The translations under genes and the position numbers were made by a program. Positions 8,074-16,436 of a DNA stretch of 36,598 nt are shown piece by piece (position 1 is the first letter of the stretch; each line of letters starts with the position of its first letter). Origin of the DNA: JAJTFW01 sp964534995 (GTDB lineage Bacteria > Bacteroidota > Bacteroidia > AKYH767-A > OLB10); contig CAZHSC010000032.1 in NCBI GenBank assembly GCA_964534995.1, forward strand, positions 1-36,598. Reading direction: 5' to 3'. The notes beneath the pieces were generated by a model, which worked only from the letters and a program-made list of their open reading frames with translations, was not told where the DNA came from and did not search any database.

Positions 8074-8505
8074 ATGCCATATCCGGAACAATTATGCGCA
8101 CCAATGCGCAGGGAACTGACAAGCGCTGGGTTTACTGAATTGAAAGATGCAGCGGAAGTGGATGCCAGTATTCCGGCTTCGAAGGGTACTTTGTTGCTGG
8201 TGCTGAATTCTGTATGCGGATGTGCCGCCGGAGCAGCACGGCCGGGTGTTAAGCTTGCATTGTCCAGATCAGAAATAAAACCTGAACACCTCGTAACGGT
8301 TTTTGCAGGTCAAGACATAGAAGCTACCGTCCAGGCACGAAAATACCTGGCCCCTTATCCGCCCTCCTCTCCCTGCATAGCCCTCTTTAAAGATGGGAAA
8401 CTGGTGCATATGCTCGAACGCCATCATATTGAAGGGCATTCCGCAGAGATGATTGCTGAAAATCTATCCGCCGCTTTTAATGAATATTGCGGGGTGAAAG
8501 CCTGA
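8074..8505 (+). CDS. BrxA/BrxB family bacilliredoxin
   Basis: 143 residues, close to the usual length of the BrxA/BrxB (YphP/YqiW, formerly DUF1094) family. The start MPYPEQLCAPMR and the redox motif CGC (C48-G49-C50, in NSVCGCAAGAARPG) are diagnostic. These thioredoxin-fold proteins remove bacillithiol from mixed disulfides on proteins after oxidative stress. Some Bacteroidetes are known to make bacillithiol-type thiols, but no bacillithiol synthesis gene is present in this window. It is a single-gene unit with its own promoter and a terminator just downstream. Confidence 0.92.
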   Translation: MPYPEQLCAPMRRELTSAGFTELKDAAEVDASIPASKGTLLLVLNSVCGCAAGAARPGVKLALSRSEIKPEHLVTVFAGQDIEATVQARKYLAPYPPSSPCIALFKDGKLVHMLERHHIEGHSAEMIAENLSAAFNEYCGVKA

Positions 8506-8525
8506 ATAATTGAGTAAAATCTTGC

Positions 8526-8554
8526 AAAAAACGGCCTCCTGAAGGCCGTTTTTT
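8526..8554. terminator. Bidirectional intrinsic terminator
   Basis: Stem ACGGCCT (8531-8537) and AGGCCGT (8543-8549) with a 5-base loop, extended by A-T pairs and flanked by an A-run and a T-run. It sits between the convergent bacilliredoxin and acyltransferase genes and could end both transcripts. Confidence 0.85.
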
Positions 8555-8619
8555 TATTTTGGTTAACAGTGATTTCCGGGAAAACCGGAACCATCCATGG
8601 GTCTGGCCTGAAACTTTAA

Positions 8620-9387
8620 TTAAATTTTCCTGGAAAACGGACACCTGCCCTCCTTTTCAAGTGTGTCTCTGATGATATCCCTGATTTGGTCCCGCAGTAA
8701 GTTGGCATCGTTTTCTGTGAGACCCACTGTGGGGATCGCTTTGTGAATTACAATTCTGGAAAGTCCTGGTTTTACCAGCATTTTTTCTTTTTCACGGTCG
8801 GGAAAAAGACGCCAGTTGTCAAGAAAGGTTATAGGTACAATGGGTACCTGCATTTCAATGGCAAGTTTGAAGGCGCCATTTTTAAAAGGACCCAATTCTG
8901 GTGAAAAAGGAGGTATGGTAGCTTCAGGAAAAATGGCGAGGCTGATGCCTTTCGAAAGGTCTTTCCGTGCCCTTTTATAAGCTTTGTGCGAATCCTTGAC
9001 ACTGCTTCTGTTAACGGAAATGTTCATTCTCCTGAAGAAGATGTTAAACATCGGGACATTGCGCAGTTCGGCTTTACCCATAAAATGAAAATAATTTGGA
9101 AATGCGATGCTGGTAGTTAAAATGTCCAGGTACGAAGAGTGATTGGGCGTAATAATATAAGCCTGGTTGGGATCCAGCTTCGAGTCCCTCCGGATGGTGT
9201 ACCATATGCCCGTGGTGGCCAGTATCCAGTGGGCCCATATTTTTTTAAGTTTCCATGCATATCTGAACCAGCTTTCCCGGCTCAGCAAAATCAGGAATAT
9301 TGGGTAAAGCGGTAAAAAGAAAATGAATCCGCTCAGGAAGAACCATACACACCAGATTCTTCGTAAGAGGAATGATAGATATTTCAC
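8620..9387 (-). CDS. plsC: 1-acyl-sn-glycerol-3-phosphate acyltransferase (PlsC family)
   Basis: 255 residues with a membrane-embedded N-terminus (about residues 10-35). It should transfer an acyl chain to lysophosphatidic acid in phospholipid synthesis at the inner membrane. The catalytic motif HX4D is clear (NHSSYLD, H83 and D88), the substrate-binding block is FFRRMNISVNR, and VPIVPIT matches block IV. Block III reads FPEATIPP (E155) where the family usually has FPEGTRS, so the Gly and Arg are replaced; some lysophospholipid or ornithine-lipid acyltransferases vary here. The start is GTG at 9387, supported by an exact -7 element (TATCTTTG) ending 4 bases upstream. It is divergent from the PAP2 gene. 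Confidence 0.87.
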   Translation of the reverse strand: MKYLSFLLRRIWCVWFFLSGFIFFLPLYPIFLILLSRESWFRYAWKLKKIWAHWILATTGIWYTIRRDSKLDPNQAYIITPNHSSYLDILTTSIAFPNYFHFMGKAELRNVPMFNIFFRRMNISVNRSSVKDSHKAYKRARKDLSKGISLAIFPEATIPPFSPELGPFKNGAFKLAIEMQVPIVPITFLDNWRLFPDREKEKMLVKPGLSRIVIHKAIPTVGLTENDANLLRDQIRDIIRDTLEKEGRCPFSRKI

Positions 9388-9391
9388 CTTC

Positions 9392-9399
9392 CAAAGATA
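9392..9399 (-). promoter_or_regulatory. -7 promoter element TATCTTTG for plsC
   Basis: Exact TAnnTTTG match on the minus strand, ending 4 bases before the GTG start of plsC; the message would be leaderless or nearly so. Confidence 0.6.
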
Positions 9400-9405
9400 C
9401 CAAAG

Positions 9406-9413
9406 TATTTTTG
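9406..9413 (+). promoter_or_regulatory. -7 promoter element TATTTTTG for the PAP2 gene
   Basis: Exact TAnnTTTG match on the plus strand, 18 bases before the ATG at 9432. It lies downstream of the earlier in-frame ATG at 9372 and so favours the later start. Confidence 0.5.
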
Positions 9414-9431
9414 TTGGATTATTTTCACCGG

Positions 9432-10232
9432 ATGAACAGGCTGGATATCAAACGGGGGTTCAGGAAATGGTCTTCGTTTTTCAGAGACAGTGCCGAACAC
9501 CCCCTTGCCAGGAAATTGGAACGGAAATACCCGGAGTTGTTTCGTCACTTTATGCTGCGATTCGATCCGCATCACTTTCGAGGCTTGCCGCTGTCCATGC
9601 TTTTATTGGGAATTTTCCTGAATATGTTCATTTTGAGTGAACTTGCTGAAGAGGTAAGGGAAATATCAAAACTAAGAAGTGTTGATAGGCGCCTGGCGGC
9701 CTTTTTCTTCAGCATCCGTGATGAAAAAATCGCTGTTCCTGTGTATCATTTCACACGCCTGGGAAGTTCGCCCACCGTATTGGCTGTGTGGGGTGTGATT
9801 ACATTGGTTTTATTACGGAAAAAGGCTTCCAATTCCTGGCTGGCAATAGTGGCTTCGCTGGCAGTCAGTTCGCTCACCGCCTATGCAGGAAAAATATACT
9901 ACAGGTTTCCAAGGCCTGTGGACACGGCTTGGTATGAAGAGTTTTCCTATTCTTTTCCCAGCGGACATGCAACCGTGGCCATGGCGTATTATGGTCTTTT
10001 GTTCTATCTCCTTTTTTTGCATGTGAAAACGTCGAAGTTGAAAGCGCTGGTTTTCATCAGCGCTGTTCTGTTCATAACAGCAATGGGATTCAGCAGAGTG
10101 TACCTGGGGGTGCATTATCTCAGCGATGTACTCAGCGGTTTGAGTATTGGCTTCGTATGGCTTCTCTTTTCGGTTACACTCCTGGGCTGGCTTGATTTCA
10201 GAAAGGATCTGCAAGGGCTGAAGGGAGAATAG
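9432..10232 (+). CDS. PAP2-family membrane phosphatase
   Basis: 266 residues from the chosen start. The three PAP2 motifs are in order: KIYYRFPRP (KX6RP), FPSGHAT (PSGH) and SRVYLGVHYLSD (SRX5HX3D). Several hydrophobic segments place the active site at the periplasmic face of the inner membrane. Members dephosphorylate phosphatidic acid, undecaprenyl pyrophosphate or lipid A; the substrate cannot be told here. The frame is open from an ATG at 9372, but that start would overlap the divergent plsC gene by 16 bases and precede the promoter element at 9406, so 9432 is preferred. Sitting next to plsC suggests lipid metabolism, which is inference. Confidence 0.88.
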   Translation: MNRLDIKRGFRKWSSFFRDSAEHPLARKLERKYPELFRHFMLRFDPHHFRGLPLSMLLLGIFLNMFILSELAEEVREISKLRSVDRRLAAFFFSIRDEKIAVPVYHFTRLGSSPTVLAVWGVITLVLLRKKASNSWLAIVASLAVSSLTAYAGKIYYRFPRPVDTAWYEEFSYSFPSGHATVAMAYYGLLFYLLFLHVKTSKLKALVFISAVLFITAMGFSRVYLGVHYLSDVLSGLSIGFVWLLFSVTLLGWLDFRKDLQGLKGE

Positions 10233-10234
10233 AT

Positions 10235-10242
10235 TATATTCG
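10235..10242 (+). promoter_or_regulatory. Candidate -7 element TATATTCG for trpS
   Basis: One mismatch to TAnnTTTG, followed by CA as in other promoters here, 7 bases before the trpS ATG. Confidence 0.35.
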
Positions 10243-10249
10243 CATCGTT

Positions 10250-11242
10250 ATGGAAACAGTAGTTAGCGGAATACGCAGTACCGGAAATTTACATCTCGGT
10301 AATTATTTCGGTGCCATGAAGAATTTTCTTCGTATGCAGGAAGAATTTAATTGCCTTTTCTTTATTGCCGATTACCATTCACTCACCACACATCCTGCTC
10401 CCGGAAACCTGCGAAATAATGTGCGACAGGTGCTGGCCGAATACCTCGCCTGCGGTCTCGACCCGGAGAAGTGTACCTTATATGTGCAAAGTGATGTACC
10501 CCAGGTTACGGAACTTTATCTCCTGCTCAATATGAACGCCTATATGGGGGAGTTGGAACGGGCTACTACCTTTAAAGACAAAGCAAGGAAGCAACCGGAT
10601 AATATCAACGCCGGCCTCCTTACATACCCGGTGCTGATGGCGGCAGATATTTTGCTGCATCGTGCAACCAAGGTGCCGGTGGGTAAGGACCAGGAGCAGC
10701 ACCTGGAAATGACCAGGCAGTTTGGCAACCGCTTCAACAGGATGTACCAGGTGGACTATTTCCCGGAACCCCATGCTTTTAATTTTGGAGGTCAGTTGGT
10801 GAAAGTTCCCGGACTGGATGGAACCGGTAAGATGGGGAAAAGCGAAGGGGAAGGGAATGCCGTTTTTCTCTTCGATACGGACGAAGTAATCAGAAAAAAG
10901 GTGATGCGTGCGGTGTCCGATTCAGGACCCGCTGAACCCGGCAGTCCCAAATCAGAAGCGGTTCAGCATCTTTTTACCCTGATGGGTCTGGTGTCTGACG
11001 ACGCGACCCTGCAGTTTTTTGAACAGGCATATCAGAATTGCAGCATCCGGTACGGAGATATGAAAAAACAACTGGCAGAAGATATGATAGCTTTTGTCAG
11101 TCCGGTCCGCTCCAGAATTATAGATACGCTAAAGGATGAATCACTGCTAACAAAAGTGATGAAAACGGGGAAAGAAAAAGCAGGTGTTTCCGCGGCTAAA
11201 ACGGTTAAGGAAGTAAGGGAAATTATGGGTATTAATTACTGA
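10250..11242 (+). CDS. trpS: Tryptophan--tRNA ligase
   Basis: 330 residues, usual for bacterial TrpRS. It charges tRNA-Trp with tryptophan in the cytoplasm. Class I signatures are visible: TGNLHLGNYFGA (the HIGH-type motif, residues 11-22) and GTGKMGKSEGEGN (the KMSKS-type motif at 194-198, here KMGKS). VGKDQEQHLEMTR is the conserved Trp-pocket helix. It starts 17 bases after the PAP2 stop; a possible -7 element lies in that gap, so it may be read both with PAP2 and alone. Confidence 0.96.
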   Translation: METVVSGIRSTGNLHLGNYFGAMKNFLRMQEEFNCLFFIADYHSLTTHPAPGNLRNNVRQVLAEYLACGLDPEKCTLYVQSDVPQVTELYLLLNMNAYMGELERATTFKDKARKQPDNINAGLLTYPVLMAADILLHRATKVPVGKDQEQHLEMTRQFGNRFNRMYQVDYFPEPHAFNFGGQLVKVPGLDGTGKMGKSEGEGNAVFLFDTDEVIRKKVMRAVSDSGPAEPGSPKSEAVQHLFTLMGLVSDDATLQFFEQAYQNCSIRYGDMKKQLAEDMIAFVSPVRSRIIDTLKDESLLTKVMKTGKEKAGVSAAKTVKEVREIMGINY

Positions 11243-11320
11243 TTTCAGATATTCTTGTAAGCAGATGAATCATAATCACAGATTAGGTATCTGCAGGTTC
11301 ATCCGGAACAGCAAGGGGTA

Positions 11321-11569
11321 TCAGATCGGCGTAACGGCTTTTATGAATTTAACATTTATCTTCTCCATGAGAGATTTGCAATACTCATAATTGCGCTGGG
11401 AAACAGCCCTCCTGAAGATATTCAGGTTTTGAAGTGAGATGAAGTAATAATCGCTTTTGTAAAAATCACTGTCAATTTGTTTGTCAATGATGCCATATTT
11501 TATAGCGCCATTTATCAATTCAAATTTTGCAGTTACGTTAAGATGAGGTTCAATTTCGTTACCTTTCAT
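11321..11569 (-). CDS. Small hypothetical protein
   Basis: 82 residues from the ATG at 11569; a GTG at 11587 would add 6. It has no signal peptide or membrane segment. The sequence is balanced and protein-like (VTAKFELINGAIKYGIID, DYYFISLQNL, YCKSLMEKINVKFIK), but I do not recognise the family. It lies between the convergent end of trpS and the DinB-family gene. No good promoter element was found in front of it. Confidence 0.5.
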   Translation of the reverse strand: MKGNEIEPHLNVTAKFELINGAIKYGIIDKQIDSDFYKSDYYFISLQNLNIFRRAVSQRNYEYCKSLMEKINVKFIKAVTPI

Positions 11570-11726
11570 AGTCGGGGATTTATTCACTTTAACGGCAAGT
11601 TAAGGAGTTTGGTTCCCGAAAGGATGTATTTTTGATGCATTCCTTACATCTGCCTGCACAATGATGACCATAGCAATTTGCTGCTGTATTAAAAGTCTGT
11701 AAAGAAAAAATGAAATGGGCTCCTTG

Positions 11727-12230
11727 TCAGGTATTCCGCTTCTGCTCCCTGAAAAAACGGATCATATCTGTTGATCCTACAGCGGTAAAGCCTGCAATTC
11801 GCAGCATGGTGATCAGTTGTCCTCTGTGATAGCTGCCATGATTCATGGTGTGCATGATGATTTCTTCTATACTGTTGTAAAAGGGCTTGCCGTCAATGGC
11901 TTTGTATTCAACCATTTTATCCTTCTCATTTTGGGTTAAAAGTTCCGCAAACCTTACATAGTCGCCCGAGCTGCCCAGAATAAGCTGCACCGCTTCCTCC
12001 AGGTTCCCTTTAAAATAATGACTTGGCCATGTATTTATGGATTCTCCATGCAATCGTTTGTACCATATCTCCTGACCGTCCCATAAATGATAGAGCGTTT
12101 TACGGATGCTGTGAAAGCTGCTCGTGATTACTTCATCAACAAGCGGACTGCCGGCTTGCAGGATGTATCCGCAGATTCGTTCATTAGCCCAGTAATTGTA
12201 TTTGCAAAGCTGAATCAGATGTGAAGGCAT
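11727..12230 (-). CDS. DinB/YfiT-family protein (putative metal-dependent)
   Basis: 167 residues, one DinB-like four-helix bundle. The three metal-binding histidines of the family are in place: H48 (TLYHLWDGQ) and H131/H135 (MNHGSYHRGQL). The motif YNYWANERI near the N-terminus is typical. Relatives include thiol transferases using bacillithiol or mycothiol (BstA, YfiT), but most are uncharacterised. A bacilliredoxin gene is also in this window, about 3.5 kb away, so a bacillithiol-linked role is possible but not shown. It stands alone on the minus strand. Confidence 0.85.
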   Translation of the reverse strand: MPSHLIQLCKYNYWANERICGYILQAGSPLVDEVITSSFHSIRKTLYHLWDGQEIWYKRLHGESINTWPSHYFKGNLEEAVQLILGSSGDYVRFAELLTQNEKDKMVEYKAIDGKPFYNSIEEIIMHTMNHGSYHRGQLITMLRIAGFTAVGSTDMIRFFREQKRNT

Positions 12231-12303
12231 AGAGAGTATTTCGTTTTGAACACCGAAAAGTAAGAAGATTGAAAGTAATAATAGGGAGCCTGAAGGCGAT
12301 GTA

Positions 12304-13053
12304 TTACAATTCGCGGTTGATCAGTGGCATATCGAGGATCTTCCGCAGGTATTTTTCCTTTGTTACCTGCTGCAGGGCCTGTGCATGCCGGGTATGATGC
12401 ATGTCTGTTCCCAGTGCACCTATGATGCCCAGGTCGATTAATCTTTCCGCAATCTTTTTAGCGTCAGGGCCATAATATCCTGCCAGTGAATTCAGGTTCA
12501 GTTGCAGGGTAACGCCCATCTCATAAAGTCGCCGGTAATGGTCGAGGTCTCGGTACCAGTAAGGATACCTTTCAGGATGCGCGAGTACCGGTTTATAGCC
12601 AAGAACCTGCGCACGGAAAAGTACTTCATATACATTGTCAGGCGGGTTAATGTAAGATACCTCCACCAGCAGGTAATTGTCGCCAAAAGTCAGGAGCTTT
12701 TCCTCCTCCAGTTTGCGGATAAAGCCATCATCAAGATAATACTCGGCGGCGGCGGAAATTTCCACCGGAATGTTATGCTCCGCCACGGCCTTGCGTAAAT
12801 TGTCCAGACCTTCCATGATCACTTCGGGTGTGTTTCTGAAGTAATCACTCATTATATGAGGAGTGGTAATCAGCCGGGTATAGCCCAGTCCATGCAAAAT
12901 ACGAATGAGTTCAAGACTTTCTTCCAGTGTCTTTGCACCATCATCAATCCCCGGTATGAGGTGGGAGTGCATGTCGGCTTTTAAAGTAGAAAAGTCAGTG
13001 CTTTCTTCTTCAACGGCTGCAGATGAAAATTTTTTAAATATCGATTTAAGCAT
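12304..13053 (-). CDS. CpsB/YwqE-like tyrosine-protein phosphatase (PHP domain)
   Basis: 249 residues. The PHP metal motifs are present: ADMHSHLIPGIDDGA (H29, H31), TTPHIM (H66), LAHPERY and GTDMHH. The combination with PGIDDGA is characteristic of CpsB/CapC/YwqE phosphatases, which dephosphorylate the tyrosine autokinase controlling capsule or exopolysaccharide export. It overlaps the upstream 4-epimerase gene by 8 bases, so translation is probably coupled, and it closes the nucleotide-sugar block, in keeping with a role in polysaccharide control. No tyrosine kinase (Wzc-like) is in the window. Confidence 0.9.
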   Translation of the reverse strand: MLKSIFKKFSSAAVEEESTDFSTLKADMHSHLIPGIDDGAKTLEESLELIRILHGLGYTRLITTPHIMSDYFRNTPEVIMEGLDNLRKAVAEHNIPVEISAAAEYYLDDGFIRKLEEEKLLTFGDNYLLVEVSYINPPDNVYEVLFRAQVLGYKPVLAHPERYPYWYRDLDHYRRLYEMGVTLQLNLNSLAGYYGPDAKKIAERLIDLGIIGALGTDMHHTRHAQALQQVTKEKYLRKILDMPLINREL

Positions 13054-14056
13054 GCGCGAACACTTTACGGAACCACGCTACCGTTATTTCCAGGCCTTCA
13101 AGGATGTGGTAGTGCGGCTCATATCCCAGCAAATTCTTTGCCATGGATATGTCCGCCAGCGAGTTTTTTATATCCCCTAAACGTTCAGGAACATATTTCG
13201 GTTTCCGCTTATTCCCTGAAATTGACGCGATAATTTCGTAAAGTTTGTTTACAGATACACTTTCACCAACGGCTACATTGTATACTTTGTTGTACGCCTC
13301 ATGGTTGCTGGTAAACAAAGCCCTGATATTGGCCTGAACGGCATTTTCTACAAAGGTGAAGTCCCGCGTTTGTTCTCCATCGCCATAAATGATCGCTTCC
13401 TTATCAAATAACAGGGCATTCATGAATAAGGGAATGGCAGCCGCATAGGGCCCATTGGGATCCTGATTCGGTCCAAATACGTTAAAATAACGTAACCCTA
13501 TGATTTCCATACCATAGTGCAGAGCGAAAACATGTGCATATAATTCGTTGGTCAGTTTTGAAACAGCATAAGGGGAGAGAGGCTTTCCCAGCCGTTCTTC
13601 CTTTTTAGGCGATTCTGCACTATCACCATACACCGAACTGGAACTGGCATATACTACTCTTTTTACACCGGCATCCCGGGCGGCAAGCAGCATGTTGAGG
13701 TAACCGGTGGTGTTGGCATCACTGGTGGCAAGAGGATTTTTTATGGAACGTGGAACGGAGCCGAGAGCTGCCTGGTGCGTTACATGGGTCATACCTTCGC
13801 AGGCCATCCGGCACTGCTCCGGATCGGTGATGTCTCCTTCAATAAATTCAAACCGGGGAAGTCCAACAAAGGAATCAAGGTTTCTCCTGAAGCCATTACT
13901 TAAATTGTCCAAAACCCTCACCCTGGCAGCCCCATGCTGTATCAGGTATGATACGATGTTTGAGCCGATAAAACCTGCCCCTCCGCTAACCAGTACTTTG
14001 GCGTCTTTTATGGAGGGGTCATGGTAAGCGCGGGTGTATAAATTGCTTTCTGCCAT
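13046..14056 (-). CDS. UDP-N-acetylglucosamine 4-epimerase-like SDR (WbpP/TviC type)
   Basis: 336 residues, extended short-chain dehydrogenase/reductase. The NAD site GGAGFIG is at 25-31, the SSS of the active site at 139-141 and YxxxK at Y163/K167. HQAALGSVPRSI, GKPLSPYAVSKL, YFNVFGPNQDPNGPYAA and the ending SLADISMAKNLLGYEP closely match WbpP/TviC enzymes, which interconvert UDP-GlcNAc/UDP-GalNAc and their uronic acids. With the WbpO/TviB-like dehydrogenase in the same cluster it could give UDP-GalNAcA. An exact -7 element at 14075-14068 suggests its own promoter with a very short leader. It could act on another UDP-sugar; the family call is firmer than the substrate. Confidence 0.85.
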   Translation of the reverse strand: MAESNLYTRAYHDPSIKDAKVLVSGGAGFIGSNIVSYLIQHGAARVRVLDNLSNGFRRNLDSFVGLPRFEFIEGDITDPEQCRMACEGMTHVTHQAALGSVPRSIKNPLATSDANTTGYLNMLLAARDAGVKRVVYASSSSVYGDSAESPKKEERLGKPLSPYAVSKLTNELYAHVFALHYGMEIIGLRYFNVFGPNQDPNGPYAAAIPLFMNALLFDKEAIIYGDGEQTRDFTFVENAVQANIRALFTSNHEAYNKVYNVAVGESVSVNKLYEIIASISGNKRKPKYVPERLGDIKNSLADISMAKNLLGYEPHYHILEGLEITVAWFRKVFAHA

Positions 14057-14067
14057 AAATCGATAAA

Positions 14068-14075
14068 CAAAAGTA
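14068..14075 (-). promoter_or_regulatory. -7 promoter element TACTTTTG upstream of the wbpP-like gene
   Basis: Exact TAnnTTTG match on the minus strand, 11 bases before the ATG, in the 109-base gap after rmlB. It would allow internal transcription of the last two genes of the cluster. Confidence 0.45.
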
Positions 14076-14165
14076 AGATAAAAAAGGAAGATTTAACAGG
14101 AGGGAGACGGAACGTCGTTTTGACAGGATAAAACGAGGTATTCAGCTGATTAGTTTTTAAAGGCG

Positions 14166-15224
14166 TCAGCGAAGTTCATATTGCTTGTGATAGTAGTTTT
14201 GATATTCACCACTGGTAATTTCCTGTATCCATCCGCTATTGTTCAGATACCAGTCCACCGTCTTTTCAAGTCCCTCTTCAAATTGTAAAGAAGGTTTCCA
14301 CCCAAGATCCCGCTGAAGTTTGGAGGAGTCGATGGCATAACGTAAATCATGACCGGCTCTGTCCTTCACAAAAGTGATCAGTTTGGCTGAACTTCCTTTG
14401 CTTCGCCCGAGTTTGCGGTCCATGATATCACACAGCAGATGTATCAGGTCTATGTTTTTCCATTCGTTATGTCCGCCAATGTTATAGGTTTCCCCATTGC
14501 TTCCCTTATGGAAAATTACATCAATGGCTTCCGCGTGATCTTCCACAAACAACCAGTCACGGATATTTTCTCCTTTCCCATATACCGGCACAGCTTTGTT
14601 GTTGCAGATATTGTTGATGGCAAGCGGAATCAGTTTTTCTGGAAACTGGTAAGAACCGTAATTGTTGGAACAATTGGAAATCACAACCGGCAGGCCATAG
14701 GTGTCGTGATAGGCACGCACCAGATGATCTGAACTTGCCTTGGAGGCGGAGTAAGGTGAGTGCGGGTCGTAACGGGTTTCTTCGGTAAATAGTCCGGTGC
14801 TTCCGAGCGAACCATACACTTCATCGGTGCTGATATGATAAAACAATTTATCGCCGAAATCATCTTTCCATGCCTCACGGGCCGCATTGAGTAAGTTTAC
14901 GGTGCCTACAATATTGGTCATGATAAACTCCATGGGATTCGCAATGCTCCGGTCCACATGCGATTCGGCGGCAAGATGAATTACGCTGTCAAATTGATAG
15001 ACACGGAATAATCCGGTGATGAATGCATGGTCGCATATATCGCCTTTCTCAAAGCGGTAATTAGCGGCATGTTCTACATCACGCAGGTTTGCGAGATTTC
15101 CGGCATAGGTCAGTTTGTCAAGGTTGACAATGGTATAGCCGGGGTATGTATTGATAAAGCGACGTACAACATGTGAGCCGATGAATCCTGCCCCACCGGT
15201 AATAAGTATGGTTCTTTTGTTCAT
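14166..15224 (-). CDS. rfbB: dTDP-glucose 4,6-dehydratase
   Basis: 352 residues, full length. RmlB/RfbB converts dTDP-glucose to dTDP-4-keto-6-deoxyglucose, the entry to rhamnose and other deoxysugars. Key features: NAD site GGAGFIG (10-16), NLDKLTYAGNLANL, HVDRSI, the catalytic STDEVYGS (T133, D134, E135) and YSASKASSDH (Y158, K162). RmlA, RmlC and RmlD are not in this window, so the final sugar is unknown. It lies within the minus-strand nucleotide-sugar cluster, 122 bases after galE. Confidence 0.95.
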   Translation of the reverse strand: MNKRTILITGGAGFIGSHVVRRFINTYPGYTIVNLDKLTYAGNLANLRDVEHAANYRFEKGDICDHAFITGLFRVYQFDSVIHLAAESHVDRSIANPMEFIMTNIVGTVNLLNAAREAWKDDFGDKLFYHISTDEVYGSLGSTGLFTEETRYDPHSPYSASKASSDHLVRAYHDTYGLPVVISNCSNNYGSYQFPEKLIPLAINNICNNKAVPVYGKGENIRDWLFVEDHAEAIDVIFHKGSNGETYNIGGHNEWKNIDLIHLLCDIMDRKLGRSKGSSAKLITFVKDRAGHDLRYAIDSSKLQRDLGWKPSLQFEEGLEKTVDWYLNNSGWIQEITSGEYQNYYHKQYELR

Positions 15225-15346
15225 TAATTTCAGGGTATTGTTAGTACTGTCTGATTAACTGAAAACGCGGCGTTTTATTATCTTAAGTTGGAGCGATGGT
15301 ACATATGGCTCCTCATTTATTCTTATTGCATTGAGCACTGGGTGCC

Positions 15347-16390
15347 TTATTTACTTGATACCAGCGCTTTTTTTTGCAATACCTGTTCCCAGGCCCAGGC
15401 GGATGTGATCATGTCTTCTAAAGTGTGTGTGGCCTTCCAGCCGAGTTCAGTATTCGCGTTGGTGGTATCGCTGTACACTTTTTCCACATCACCGCTCCTT
15501 CTCTCAACACATTCATGGTTTACTGTAACACCGGTAATTTTTTCAAAGGCATGGATGATTTCCAGTACCGATAAACCTTTGCCGGTACCCAGGTTAAAGA
15601 GTTCATATTTGTTCCTGGTCTGGCCCGTTAACATCCTGCTGATAGCGATGACGTGGGCACGGGCTACATCCACAACATGTATGTAATCACGGATGCAACT
15701 TCCGTCAGGGGTGGCATAATCGGTTCCAAAAACTTTCATTTTATTCCGCTTGCCAATGGCGGTTTGTGTAACAATTGGAAAGAGGTTTAATGGAGCGCCC
15801 ACAGGATATTCTCCGATTTTTGAAGAGGCATGCGCCCCTACCGGGTTGAAATACCTCAGGGAAATGACAGACAAGTCCTTGACGGCTGCTGTATCACGTA
15901 AAATGTCTTCCCCTATTTTTTTTGTATTGGCATAAGGGCTTTGCGCCGGCTTCACGGCTGCGAATTCATCAATGGGTAAATAGTCAGGTTGACCATATAC
16001 CGAGCAGGAGGATGAAAAAACAAAATGCTTTATCCCGTTTTCAAGACATAATTCCAGCAGGTTGATAAGCGAAACCAGGTTGTTACGGTAATATTCAAGG
16101 GGCTTTTCCACACTTTCACCTACCGCTTTAAAGGCGGCAAAGTGAATGATGGCATCAATTTTATGAATGCGCAGGAAGGCCTGAACAGCGGTCTTATGGG
16201 TGAGGTCGATGTTTGCGAATCCGGGGCGTGTTCCGGTGATTTCTTCAATGGAAGTGATGACCTCCGCATGCGAATTGCACAGGTTATCAATTATAACCAC
16301 ATCGTATCCCTTTTCAATAAGTTCAACAACGGTATGGGAACCTATGTAACCGGTGCCTCCGGTAACAAGGATGGTGGGCTTCTTGGTCAT
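15347..16390 (-). CDS. galE: UDP-glucose 4-epimerase
   Basis: 347 residues, extended SDR. It interconverts UDP-glucose and UDP-galactose. NAD site GGTGYIGSH, FSSSCSVYG with the active-site Ser, SPYANTKK (Y153, K157), RYFNPVGAH and CIRDYIHVVDVA are all standard GalE features. It is 46 bases downstream of the nucleotide-sugar dehydrogenase gene. Some GalE enzymes also accept UDP-GlcNAc, and the sequence alone does not exclude this. Confidence 0.93.
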   Translation of the reverse strand: MTKKPTILVTGGTGYIGSHTVVELIEKGYDVVIIDNLCNSHAEVITSIEEITGTRPGFANIDLTHKTAVQAFLRIHKIDAIIHFAAFKAVGESVEKPLEYYRNNLVSLINLLELCLENGIKHFVFSSSCSVYGQPDYLPIDEFAAVKPAQSPYANTKKIGEDILRDTAAVKDLSVISLRYFNPVGAHASSKIGEYPVGAPLNLFPIVTQTAIGKRNKMKVFGTDYATPDGSCIRDYIHVVDVARAHVIAISRMLTGQTRNKYELFNLGTGKGLSVLEIIHAFEKITGVTVNHECVERRSGDVEKVYSDTTNANTELGWKATHTLEDMITSAWAWEQVLQKKALVSSK

Positions 16391-16436
16391 GGCTGCTTTT
16401 TTAAGAGGTATACGCAGCGTTTCTGCAATGGTTATC

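Noticed and set aside
9372..9431. Earlier ATG for the PAP2 gene
   Set aside because: It would overlap the start of the divergent plsC gene and precede the exact -7 element at 9406.
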